64,000 bases of DNA from Paenibacillus sp. BIHB 4019. GTDB lineage: Bacteria > Bacillota > Bacilli > Paenibacillales > Paenibacillaceae. The position numbers and the translations under genes were made by a program. The notes beneath the pieces were generated by a model. That model ran no database searches and was not told the DNA's origin. It was given only the letters and a program-made list of their open reading frames with translations. The stretch covers positions 248,001 through 312,000 of the forward strand of contig NZ_CP016808.1 in the NCBI RefSeq assembly GCF_002741035.1, given 5' to 3'. Below, piece after piece: positions 8,135 through 16,621 of this stretch (positions are counted from its first letter, which is position 1; each line of letters opens with the position of its first letter).

Positions 8135-10077
8135 ACGATGTTGACCTTTCCGCCGCTCAGCGTCACTTCATCCTGCACCGTCAGCATCGCGTCGCCCTGC
8201 TTCAAGTCGATACCCGTCTCTCCTTGAATCAAAATGTTCGCTTCGCTCGTAATTTCAATATCTTCCACAGCCGTAAGCATAATTTTCTTATCGCTGTTGA
8301 TCTCAATTCCGCCGTCGTCGGTCAGCCGCATCAGCATCTGACCGCCCCCAATAATTTCCACCGCGCCCGGCTGAAACACAATCTGCTTGCCATATTTCGT
8401 ACTGATGCTTTTCACCGCTGGATCGCTGCGCTTCGTTGTATCGGAAGATGCGACGTCGACCGAGCTCGCCGCAAACGCATTTTTCTCCTCCGCATCGGGG
8501 AAATACAGCCTTGCCTCATCGCCGATCTCCGGCATGCAGTACCAGCCGCTTCCGTCTGGCGACGAATACACGGTCGAATACGGGAACCACGTATCGGCTC
8601 CACCGCCGTCGATTTTCAGCTTCAGCTTTACTTTGTCTTTCTCCACACCAGCAATGGTGCCGAATAGCGAAATACCCGTAATCTCCTCCAGATAACGGGT
8701 GCCGCAGCGAAATCCTTCCCGCTCTCGTAGGTCATAATGGTAGACGAGCAGTCCTTGCTCCGTGCGCGCTTCCACCCGGTATACGAACAAAGAACGGCGC
8801 TGAAATTGAACAGCGCTTCCCAGTTCAATGGCGGTATGGCTCGTCACCTCATAGATCATCCGGCCCTGCTCGGTGAAGCTCGCTTTGCTATTTTCAGCCA
8901 ATTGCTTGTAGACGCCCATTTCCTTGCGGATCGAATAGTTTGTCTCCGTCAGCACGACCTCGCCGCCCGCCTCTGGCACGCCCGCATAAAAACGGATGCC
9001 CGGCATCGCGCTAATCGCCAGCAGCGGCATATTGAAATGCGATGCCAGCCGCTTAGCAAATGCCCAGTCGGTTTCTAGATATTGCATGATTAGGCCGCCT
9101 ATCGCCTTGCCTTGCGACGCTTCATCCACGACATTCGCATTCGGATAATCCGACGCCAGCTGGTTCAAAATCTGCTCATACGTTTGCTGCCCGTTTTGGT
9201 AGGAGCGCGTTTCCTTCTTGAGATCCATCAGGAACGTGCGGCTGTGCGCTTCGATCGTCAGCTTACGCACGTTTTGCACCACTTGAATGCGGGCGTTCGT
9301 AATGATGCCGTGAAAAAGCGTCCGCTTGCCGCTCTCCTCCGTCTGCGTGTATACCTCAATCGGCTCATTGTCCGAGATGCGCTCGATATAGACATCCAGC
9401 TTGCTCTCGGGCACAATACCACTCAGCGTCAGCTGAATATGCTCATTCACTTCTTTTACGATCGTCAGGGCCGTGATTTGCTCATAGGGGTTTTCGGTCA
9501 TGTGTATGTCTGCGAGGGTGTAAATCGGGTGGGCCGTTTGGCTGCTTGCACTCTCGCTTTGTATAGCGGTGGTGGTGGCTGCGGATGGGTGAATCCTCAT
9601 ACTTTCCGGGCGCTCCGCTCGTCCTCCCGGTCTTTCTGCACGGCCCTTCGCACGCTCTACTAGACCTGACATACCGGATGTCATGCTTCCCATGCGCGCC
9701 ATTGCAGCTGCGGGGTGTGCTTCTTGCTTCTCCACATGCTTGGCTTGACCTGATGGTCTTGCAGCATGACCCTCCGCGCGCTCCATCTGACCTGCTGCTC
9801 TTGCCTCACGATTGTCCAGACGCTCCGCTTGGCCTGACGGCCTTGCCTCAAGATGATCCGCACTCCCCATTTGAACCGATGGTTTAGCTTCGTGTTTTTC
9901 CATCCCCTCCGCCTGTTTCTGAGGTCTAGCCGCTCTTGCTTCCACTAGCTTCTTGCGAGCCATCGGCCTTGCCGCAGCATGACCTGCCATAAACTCCGTG
10001 CCACCAGCTTCCTGCTTTGCTCCGCGTGCTTCCATACGTCCTACTCGCTCTGCCGGTCTTTCTGTACGTTCACTCAT
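8131..10077 (-). CDS. VgrG-like spike protein with long disordered N-terminal extension, no toxin
   Basis: A 648-residue protein. Residues 1 to about 185 are low complexity, rich in Ala, Glu, Arg and Lys, with degenerate units of about 14 residues such as ARPSGQAERLDNRE and ARAAGQMERAEGHA. From about 186 (TLADIHMTENPYEQI) a gpD/VgrG-like fold runs to the C-terminus, with a beta-rich tail ending GGKVNIV and no effector domain. The start at 10077 overlaps the stop of the upstream gene (ATGA). It is probably the core spike, with the VgrG-toxin at 3495-6380 as the cargo-bearing variant. The extension before the gp27-like part is unusual for VgrG. Confidence 0.75.
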   Translation of the reverse strand: MSERTERPAERVGRMEARGAKQEAGGTEFMAGHAAARPMARKKLVEARAARPQKQAEGMEKHEAKPSVQMGSADHLEARPSGQAERLDNREARAAGQMERAEGHAARPSGQAKHVEKQEAHPAAAMARMGSMTSGMSGLVERAKGRAERPGGRAERPESMRIHPSAATTTAIQSESASSQTAHPIYTLADIHMTENPYEQITALTIVKEVNEHIQLTLSGIVPESKLDVYIERISDNEPIEVYTQTEESGKRTLFHGIITNARIQVVQNVRKLTIEAHSRTFLMDLKKETRSYQNGQQTYEQILNQLASDYPNANVVDEASQGKAIGGLIMQYLETDWAFAKRLASHFNMPLLAISAMPGIRFYAGVPEAGGEVVLTETNYSIRKEMGVYKQLAENSKASFTEQGRMIYEVTSHTAIELGSAVQFQRRSLFVYRVEARTEQGLLVYHYDLREREGFRCGTRYLEEITGISLFGTIAGVEKDKVKLKLKIDGGGADTWFPYSTVYSSPDGSGWYCMPEIGDEARLYFPDAEEKNAFAASSVDVASSDTTKRSDPAVKSISTKYGKQIVFQPGAVEIIGGGQMLMRLTDDGGIEINSDKKIMLTAVEDIEITSEANILIQGETGIDLKQGDAMLTVQDEVTLSGGKVNIV

Positions 10078-10673
10078 GCTTGCACCTCTTCCTCTGCTTC
10101 TTCGTATACCCGGATACTTTGCAGCATTTGGTAAGCAATCTCCCGCCAATCGGCATACAAGCTGTATGGGCATGTGAAGGACCCGATAACCGCCTGACCG
10201 TCCAGTGCGAGGAAGAACATAATCGTATACAGATAGCCGTCGAGCGCCGAGCTTTTGAAATCAAAAAAGCCAATTCGCTTTCCGTTGATTTCCTCCACCT
10301 CTGTCGTATAAAAAACATTAGACGGATTCGCCCGTTTAACCATGCCCTTCATGCCATTCGTAAGCTCATCTACCCATGGATCGCTTAAGTCCTCATCCAC
10401 ATATTTCAGTGTAAAAGCAATGCTTCCATCCGCATTTGCCTTAATAATCTCAGGACGCTCCTCATACGGATATTTGGCTTTCCGCGATTGCTCATCCATA
10501 TCCGTAAACTGGCTTGGCAGATGCACTGATAAACGCTCATCGAAAAAGAAAACCGGTTCAAACACATAGTTTTCCACCCCGATCCGAATACTCTCGGCAT
10601 GAATCGTTTTGGGTTGCTCCAATGTCTCCATCTCTTGCAGCAATTTCAATATTTTCTCATCAGCATGTTCCAA
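10074..10673 (-). CDS. DcrB/Eag-like (PsbP-fold) putative effector chaperone
   Basis: A 199-residue protein with a mixed alpha/beta pattern, including YPYEERPEIIKANADG, SIAFTLKYVDEDL and a late FFDFKSSALDG, resembling the DcrB/DUF1795 family. Eag chaperones of Gram-negative T6SS have this fold and bind the transmembrane parts of effectors; the effector here also has a long hydrophobic segment. A TTG start at 10673 is chosen because AGGAGG lies 8 nt upstream. Its stop overlaps the VgrG start. The fold call is a motif-level judgement. Confidence 0.5.
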   Translation of the reverse strand: MEHADEKILKLLQEMETLEQPKTIHAESIRIGVENYVFEPVFFFDERLSVHLPSQFTDMDEQSRKAKYPYEERPEIIKANADGSIAFTLKYVDEDLSDPWVDELTNGMKGMVKRANPSNVFYTTEVEEINGKRIGFFDFKSSALDGYLYTIMFFLALDGQAVIGSFTCPYSLYADWREIAYQMLQSIRVYEEAEEEVQA

Positions 10674-10772
10674 CTTGTCGTCCTCCTTCAAGTCATCTAG
10701 CCTATTCTTGGACTAACCTGCTTCTAAGCTTTTATTTTGTTAAAAAAGAGAATTCGTTCCGAAAAAGCGTAC

Positions 10773-11345
10773 TCACTCTTTCCCAAAAGGCGCCAACGGT
10801 GGCTGCTCTGGCGTATATGCGGAATACGTCGGATACTGCACAAACGGCGGCTGATGCACATCCAGACCAAACTGCTTTGCCAGCAGCAGAACTTTTTTAT
10901 CCACCACATAGGTTTTTGCCATCTTGTCGTGCAGCCCTTGCTTCTTGCTTGTGAATGGAATCATAAGAAAACCGATATACAAAATCATTCCAGATAAGAT
11001 TCTTCCAAAAAATCTTCCCGTCGCGCGGCCAAACGTCACACGTTCAAAACGCTCATCGGTTACGATGATGCCAAGATCCATTTTCCCCAGTGTCCCTTGA
11101 GCGGGCGACATTTCCATGAACGCGAAGTAAAGCCAAGTTACGATCAGAATGAAAGGAATCAAGAGAAATACCCCAATAAAAAAGCCATTCGTTTCATTGT
11201 TATCCGTAAATTCAGAGAACGACAGCCCATTTAAACCACTAAAAAAGAGCATTAAAGCTAATACACTTATATAGCTAATGATTGTAATAATATAAGCATC
11301 AATGTAATACGCACATAACCTTTTCCAAAAACCTGCATAAACCAA
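10773..11345 (-). CDS. RDD-family membrane protein
   Basis: About 190 residues with FWKRLCAYYIDAYIITIISY at the start (the Arg...Asp of RDD proteins), a second hydrophobic helix, and a later RFFGRILSGMILYIGF. Three to four membrane helices are predicted. TTG at 11345 is preferred as start: AGGAGG lies 7 nt upstream, whereas the longer frame back to 11519 merely overlaps the neighbouring gene. Its position inside the injection operon suggests it helps anchor or gate the apparatus at the membrane, but RDD proteins have varied roles. Confidence 0.75.
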   Translation of the reverse strand: MVYAGFWKRLCAYYIDAYIITIISYISVLALMLFFSGLNGLSFSEFTDNNETNGFFIGVFLLIPFILIVTWLYFAFMEMSPAQGTLGKMDLGIIVTDERFERVTFGRATGRFFGRILSGMILYIGFLMIPFTSKKQGLHDKMAKTYVVDKKVLLLAKQFGLDVHQPPFVQYPTYSAYTPEQPPLAPFGKE

Positions 11346-11388
11346 AATATGGCCTCCTGTGTCTGATCTCTCATGTATTTGAACTTCC

Positions 11389-12279
11389 TTAATCCACCAG
11401 CATCCGCCGCATGCCGCCTGGGCGAAGATCGCCTTTCGCCGCTCCTCCGCGATGCACGCTGCCGAGTATTCGGCGCAAATTGCCATACAGCTGGTCCCGG
11501 TCCACTGGAGGCGGGTCATCGAATTTCCCCGTATCGCCCATCCGTTCGCGGCCAGCCGCTGAATGAGCTCCAGCGCCTGAACCGCCTTTCGCTCCCATAT
11601 GAAAACCCCGCTGCACGCCTCGGCGTTCCAGCCCCAGCCTTGCGGCTACATAATGCTCAATGACCGGCATCGCCACCGTTCCTTCATTCAGGCACAGCAT
11701 CGCAAACGAAATGTCATGCGGATCAGAGCAGCCGCGCATCAGCAGCTCTTCTCCGTACAGGCGCATGACGATCGGGTCCATCGTGCTGCGCCCGTAAGCG
11801 GCATGCTCGACATGAATGAGCTGCACCGTGTTGTACTCGGTGATCAAATCATGAAACCCCTCATAGCTTTGGCGCAGCCTTGCGCCCGGCTTGAGCTTGT
11901 ACCGTCCCAGCTCAAGCTCGTTCCCGCGCAGCTGGCCAGCAGGCTCCAGCACGATTTCCGTCTCATAGCTCGTAATATCACTGCGTACACTCGGCTCCGA
12001 TGGGAAACGGATTTTAATCAGCGTCTCATTTCCCGTTGCCGAATAAGGCAGCTCATAATCCTGCTCCAGGCTGAACAGCCGCCCGTTATGCTTGACGATG
12101 CCGCGCTTGATTGTCAGCGTTTCCTCGCCCACCAGCACCTCGGCCCCGCAAATAATGCCATTCGAATAGCTGCTGTACTGGATGTCGAACATTTGCCGCG
12201 GGTAATCCCGCAAATTGCTGAGCATCTCCGTCTTTAGAATCCGGCCCTTCTGAAAGCTGGGATAGCGGTCTGCAAACAT
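11389..12279 (-). CDS. Possible baseplate (TssK-like?) protein
   Basis: A 296-residue protein. The first about 100 residues (FQKGRILKTEMLSNLRD, YSSYSNGIICGAEVLV, TIKRGIVKHNGRLF) follow the same order of features as the N-terminal shell of TssK: a short opening motif, then 'YS.GI..G..V', then 'I..G....G.'. This resemblance is weak and needs a profile comparison. The C-terminal about 70 residues are Gly/Ala/Arg-rich. It is separated from the upstream Hsp70-like gene by a 200-base spacer holding a hexanucleotide repeat. AGGAAGGAAG precedes the ATG. Confidence 0.5.
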   Translation of the reverse strand: MFADRYPSFQKGRILKTEMLSNLRDYPRQMFDIQYSSYSNGIICGAEVLVGEETLTIKRGIVKHNGRLFSLEQDYELPYSATGNETLIKIRFPSEPSVRSDITSYETEIVLEPAGQLRGNELELGRYKLKPGARLRQSYEGFHDLITEYNTVQLIHVEHAAYGRSTMDPIVMRLYGEELLMRGCSDPHDISFAMLCLNEGTVAMPVIEHYVAARLGLERRGVQRGFHMGAKGGSGAGAHSAAGRERMGDTGKFDDPPPVDRDQLYGNLRRILGSVHRGGAAKGDLRPGGMRRMLVD

Positions 12280-12339
12280 GCACGCTCACTTCCTTCCTGT
12301 CTATTTCACCTTTCTAATCTCCTTGCACTTTCTTTGTAT

Positions 12340-12476
12340 CTTTTTATCTCTGTCTCTATCTCTGTCTCTATCTCTATCTCTATCTCTATTTCTATTTATA
12401 TCTCTGTCTCTATTTCTATCTCTGTCTCTATTTCTAGCTCTATCTTTATTTCTAGCTCTGTCTCTATCTCTTCATT
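12340..12476. repeat. Hexanucleotide simple-sequence repeat in operon spacer
   Basis: About 20 imperfect copies of TCTATC/TCTGTC on the plus strand (GATAGA/GACAGA in the operon mRNA) fill the gap between the Hsp70-like gene and the gene at 11389-12279. The messenger strand is a purine-rich GA tract directly upstream of a ribosome site. Copy-number change would alter spacer length without touching a reading frame. Confidence 0.9.
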
Positions 12477-12481
12477 GCTAT

Positions 12482-15400
12482 CTATTTCAGCCCGTCAAAG
12501 AAATCCAGCTCCGATAAATCATCCTCGAATGTGAACAGCCGCTTCTCGCCCAGCAAGAGCTGCTCCTGCATCCGCGCGACCGGAACGATGTGGAAGCCCC
12601 ATTGATTTTCGCCCGTCACGACGAAAAATTTCACTTCCCCATTCACGATTAAATCCGTTTCCTCCTGCGGAATCTGTTCGCCGTACAAGGCGGCGATTTC
12701 TTCATATAACGCGGCATTGTAAACGCTGCGGCTGTTATCATACACGTATTTGCGCTGCAGCTTGTCGTCCCCGCTCTTGAGATAAAAAGCGACCTCCGAC
12801 ACATGCATCAGCCGCGACACCGCGCCCCGCATCCGGCTAAGCTGCTCCATGCTGCTGATGAGCACTTTTTCGCCGCCTTGATGCGTATAGGCCGTCACCG
12901 TATACGGCACGACTGGCGCGCTCCGCGTCACCGTCGTCTGAATTTGGCCCAGCTTGCGCGCCGTCAAATACCGGATCGCCCCGCGCAGGCATGCCAGCTT
13001 CAGCTCCGGCACCTTGCCCGCCTCATCTGCTTTCAGCCCAAACTCAATGCTGCGTCCCGGCACAAATTCCTTGAGCGCCTCGCGGAACGCCTCAATTCGG
13101 CACGATTGCCCGGTCAGCTTGATCATGGCGTACTGCTGCAAACGGCCATCCTCATAAAAATCCTCCAAAAACGCCCGCACAATATTATAAATATCTGCCC
13201 TCAGCAGCTTGGACATTTCATTGACCGTGAACACCGCATCCGGACTGTCATGGCGATCGGTGAACCTGCCGCCTTCATTGAGCGACAAGCACCAGCCGGC
13301 AATCGGCATCACTTCAAGGTCATTGTCCCCGCGATCCATCCGCCCGGAGCGAGCCGTCTGCTCTGCAATTTCGAACTTTCTGCGGAACGTGCTCGTCCGG
13401 CGAAAGAACGCAACCTTAAGCTCCTCTGCCAGCTCCCATAAAAAATAAAAATTGCGCCGTACCCGCCAATAATCGTCACGCGTCCGGTTCTCATACTGCT
13501 TGAAGCGCGTAGGCAGCACCCGCTCCGCTTCCCGGTACCGCTGCTCCAGCGGCTCATATACCGCGGTAACGCCATATTCATCCACATGGCGGAACAAGTC
13601 CGCGCCGGGTATGCCGATCAGCTCATCGAGATCCGTCAAGACACGGCCTCGGGCATAATAATCGGCAAAAACGATTTTGATATATTGCATCACCCGGTAC
13701 GTGAGATTATTGCCGCCAAAATTCGTGTCGCCATTCTCGTAAGCGGTGCGAATATCGATGTTGTAAGAGATTCGCCCTTCCTCAATGCGGAAGCGGCACG
13801 AGGATAGGTCCGTTGTTCCCCCGCCACAATCGATTACGAGCGCTTCGAACGTCTCGCCCTCCATGTAACGATCCTGCTCGATTTGATCAGCTATCGTGTT
13901 GTACAGCACGGCCATGCCCTCATCGAGCGCATGCTCCGTTTCAATGACGTAGTCATCGTCCAGCACTTCCTGGAACATCGCCATAAACGGCTCTTTCAGC
14001 TTCACCGGGCTTGTAAAATGCAAATGCTTAAAGCGGCATTTGAACTGATGCTCTGCGGTTTGAATGACATGCAGCAAATAAGCGCGTATAAGCTCGCTTC
14101 GCCTCAGCACGGCGGTATTGCCGCTGGCGTCGCTTACTTCCTCCATTTTGCCGATCCCATTCACCCAACGCTTCATCCCGAGAAAAACGCTCGTTCTCCC
14201 CGCATGCGCATTATGCTTGAGCTGTCGCATCGCCTCATACCCATAGGTGTATTTGATATCGCCCATATCGGCGCAATCGGCTACACCAATCGCCGTCGGC
14301 AGCATTTCAATCCAGCCAGCCGTGGACGCAACGCCCATTCCACTGCCGCCAGAATGAAGAAAGTCCCCGCCAGCGACATCGCCTTCAGCTGTTTTGGCAA
14401 AGGATACATAATTAATCGTTCCCAGCCGCAGCTTGCCGTTCAAAATATCATGGCTGCTCGGCTCGGCAATAAAGCCATAATCGAGAAATGCGCCCGCCGT
14501 CGTATTCGACGTGCCGAAGTCAATCGCAAGCACCGCCTGCGTCTGCTCCACCTCGCGAATGTCCAGCTCGGACACCGGCATGCGCCAGTAATGCAAATTG
14601 GCAGGCGGCATCAGCCGATTGCTGTAATAGGCTTTATATAAATATTCCGAATCCTGCTTGCGGAACAGCAGCAGGCTGTAATTGCGGTTCGCCGTCCGGC
14701 GGTACACCGTATTTTTATCTGCGCACAGCATAAAGACGCCTGGCTCTAATCCATCTTTTACCAGACGCAAAATCCCGCACACTTCCTCCTGCTCATTGAC
14801 AATAAGCACATTCGATTCGCACACGCTCGGCACATGAGGCGCACGCACCTGATAGCCATCCCGCCGACCCAGCGGCAGGCCGTTGTAGATCGTAATTTTC
14901 GCCGGAATGTGGATGCTTGCCGCATCGCGCAGCGGCGTATTTAAATAATGCTGCAACGCATATTCGAGCCGCTCAAAGCCCTGCTCCTCGTATTCATCAA
15001 TAAACAGGCTTTCATCTGCGCCGCGATATTTTAGCACAATGCGAACGAGCTCCTCGCGGCTCTGCGCTTCGACAACACCTTTGACAATGCGCTCCTGATG
15101 GCAAATACTGCGCAGCTGATGCGTCGTCATTTGCTCAAGCTCAGCAAGCGAATAGCGCCTTGCCGCTGCACCGCGGGCATTTTGCCCCGCTTGCGGGCCG
15201 AGACCTTTCGCTCCTGGCGGCGCATAATGCGTTCTCATCCCAGATGGCTGGCGCGCTGCTCCCGAAGCTCCCCGCATATCGCCATTGCCGCCTGCGCCGT
15301 TACTGGAATAACGGTTATTGCTGCTCCCATTTCCAATTCCATTGCCAGTGTTAGCTGCATCCTCTTTATCCAAGTAGCTGCCGCCGAGCTTTGCCGCTGG

Positions 15401-15901
15401 ACCATTGCCAGCCGCCCTTCCGTTACCGTTAACATTCCCGTTCCCATTGCCATTTCCGTTCGTGCTGCCATTGGCATTGCCATAGCCACCATCATCCAAG
15501 CCGCCATTTCCATAACCGCCTGCTTGCCCGCGGCCGCCTTGACCTTGATTTTGCCCGTTTCCACTGTACCCAGCGTTTCCGCCGTATCCGCCGTTTCCAC
15601 CACGATTGCCAGCACCTTGCCCGTTTCCATCCGGATAGCCTTGGTTTTGGCCTTGTCCATATCCATCGTTGTTTCCCGAACCTTGGCTATACCCGCCTTG
15701 ATCGCCTTGGGCTGGGTCTTGCCCTTGCCCGTAGCCTTTCGGGCCTCCTGCTCTTTTGTCCCCGGCAGCTATTGCAGCTCCTTCGTCGTAGCTGCCTTGG
15801 GACTGCTCCGCTTCGCGGGTTGCCGCCGCTTCGCCCTGGGGCCGCGCTCCTGCGTTATTTTCAGCACCGGGCTTCGTTAATTTATAGGTATAGCTGCGCA
15901 T
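12482..15901 (-). CDS. Hsp70/actin-fold ATPase with Gly/Asn-rich N-terminal tail
   Basis: A 1139-residue protein. Residues 1 to about 245 are low complexity (Gly, Asn, Gln, Tyr, with YGQGQNQG and NGNGNGNGN runs). A short helical unit like a SAP/Rho-N module lies at about 250-295 (YSLAELEQMTTHQLRS). From about 455 an Hsp70-type nucleotide-binding core is clear: phosphate-1 LAIDFGTSNTTAG (about 458-470) and phosphate-2 ALVIDCGGGTTDLS (about 687-700). It lacks the canonical DnaK substrate-binding domain order. A J-domain gene in the same operon (22031-22489) is an obvious candidate co-chaperone. AAGGAGGAGGG precedes the ATG. It may power sheath recycling or effector loading; that is inference. 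Confidence 0.8.
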   Translation of the reverse strand: MRSYTYKLTKPGAENNAGARPQGEAAATREAEQSQGSYDEGAAIAAGDKRAGGPKGYGQGQDPAQGDQGGYSQGSGNNDGYGQGQNQGYPDGNGQGAGNRGGNGGYGGNAGYSGNGQNQGQGGRGQAGGYGNGGLDDGGYGNANGSTNGNGNGNGNVNGNGRAAGNGPAAKLGGSYLDKEDAANTGNGIGNGSSNNRYSSNGAGGNGDMRGASGAARQPSGMRTHYAPPGAKGLGPQAGQNARGAAARRYSLAELEQMTTHQLRSICHQERIVKGVVEAQSREELVRIVLKYRGADESLFIDEYEEQGFERLEYALQHYLNTPLRDAASIHIPAKITIYNGLPLGRRDGYQVRAPHVPSVCESNVLIVNEQEEVCGILRLVKDGLEPGVFMLCADKNTVYRRTANRNYSLLLFRKQDSEYLYKAYYSNRLMPPANLHYWRMPVSELDIREVEQTQAVLAIDFGTSNTTAGAFLDYGFIAEPSSHDILNGKLRLGTINYVSFAKTAEGDVAGGDFLHSGGSGMGVASTAGWIEMLPTAIGVADCADMGDIKYTYGYEAMRQLKHNAHAGRTSVFLGMKRWVNGIGKMEEVSDASGNTAVLRRSELIRAYLLHVIQTAEHQFKCRFKHLHFTSPVKLKEPFMAMFQEVLDDDYVIETEHALDEGMAVLYNTIADQIEQDRYMEGETFEALVIDCGGGTTDLSSCRFRIEEGRISYNIDIRTAYENGDTNFGGNNLTYRVMQYIKIVFADYYARGRVLTDLDELIGIPGADLFRHVDEYGVTAVYEPLEQRYREAERVLPTRFKQYENRTRDDYWRVRRNFYFLWELAEELKVAFFRRTSTFRRKFEIAEQTARSGRMDRGDNDLEVMPIAGWCLSLNEGGRFTDRHDSPDAVFTVNEMSKLLRADIYNIVRAFLEDFYEDGRLQQYAMIKLTGQSCRIEAFREALKEFVPGRSIEFGLKADEAGKVPELKLACLRGAIRYLTARKLGQIQTTVTRSAPVVPYTVTAYTHQGGEKVLISSMEQLSRMRGAVSRLMHVSEVAFYLKSGDDKLQRKYVYDNSRSVYNAALYEEIAALYGEQIPQEETDLIVNGEVKFFVVTGENQWGFHIVPVARMQEQLLLGEKRLFTFEDDLSELDFFDGLK

Positions 15902-15925
15902 AATGACAGCCCTCCTCCTTCGTCT

Positions 15926-16621
15926 CTAATAGAGCGCAATGCGGTCGATTTGCATCGTCTCTTCCACATCAAGCAGGCCAAAATGATATTCCCAATAAAT
16001 TTCGGTCACAAACCGCACAGGCAGAAACAGCCGCCGCACCAGCTCAATTCGCGCCTCGACTGCCTCCGTCCGCTTCTGCCCGACGTAAAACACAAGCTCG
16101 TCCTTCTCTTCGCAATTCACATATATCGTCGAGCGCTTGAACAGCTTGCGCATCGTATCCTTCAATAGATAAACCGCCTCGCCCGTCTCATAGAGCCGCA
16201 GCAAATTCGCCGCAATAACCTCCCGCTCGCCCTGGGTAAACAGCGTCAGCCCATGCTTCACCTCGTCGCCGAACAGGCCATCCTCAATATCCCGCAATAT
16301 AAACCGGATGTAATATTCCCTCAGGTTCATCCCCTGCGATAAATCCACATCGGCGAGAAAGTGCATCATAATATCGAACAGCGCCACTCTTAGCTCTGCG
16401 CATTCCTCATAATCCAAATCAAACATGCCGTCAAAAATATCCGTAAAACGGTAATCCGCATTAACCTCAATCTCCCGATCCACAAGCGACGCATTCAGAT
16501 CGGGCAAGCTCAGCTCCATATAAGGCGAATACACTTTGGCCGGTGTAAAATAAAGCCCTTTCCGCGCAAGCCCCTTCTGCTCGGTTTTGATGACTAAATC
16601 CCATACGTAGTTCAAGCCCAT
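15926..16621 (-). CDS. Uncharacterised injection-cluster protein (231 aa), baseplate candidate
   Basis: Not recognised. It starts MGLNYVWDLVIKTEQ and ends with YWEYHFGLLDVEETMQIDR, with beta-rich edges around a helical centre. Its start overlaps the end of the 430-aa gene by 10 bases, so the two are coupled. No signal peptide or membrane helix is present. In T6SS operons the position next to a large acidic partner would suit a TssF/TssG-type wedge pair, but sequence evidence for that is lacking. Confidence 0.6.
   Translation of the reverse strand: MGLNYVWDLVIKTEQKGLARKGLYFTPAKVYSPYMELSLPDLNASLVDREIEVNADYRFTDIFDGMFDLDYEECAELRVALFDIMMHFLADVDLSQGMNLREYYIRFILRDIEDGLFGDEVKHGLTLFTQGEREVIAANLLRLYETGEAVYLLKDTMRKLFKRSTIYVNCEEKDELVFYVGQKRTEAVEARIELVRRLFLPVRFVTEIYWEYHFGLLDVEETMQIDRIALY

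Noticed and set aside
9112..9663. Plus-strand 183-residue frame
   Set aside because: It lies antisense within the spike gene, with no ribosome site or family signature.
12340..12476. CRISPR array
   Set aside because: The repeat unit is six bases and has no unique spacers; no cas genes are present.
12278..12517. Ser/Leu-rich small protein on the plus strand
   Set aside because: It is a translation of the hexanucleotide repeat tract and lacks a ribosome site; the tract lies antisense to the operon.
15098..15880. Plus-strand hydrophobic frame of 260 residues
   Set aside because: It is the complement of the Gly/Asn-rich region of the Hsp70-like gene, whose skewed codons keep other frames open.
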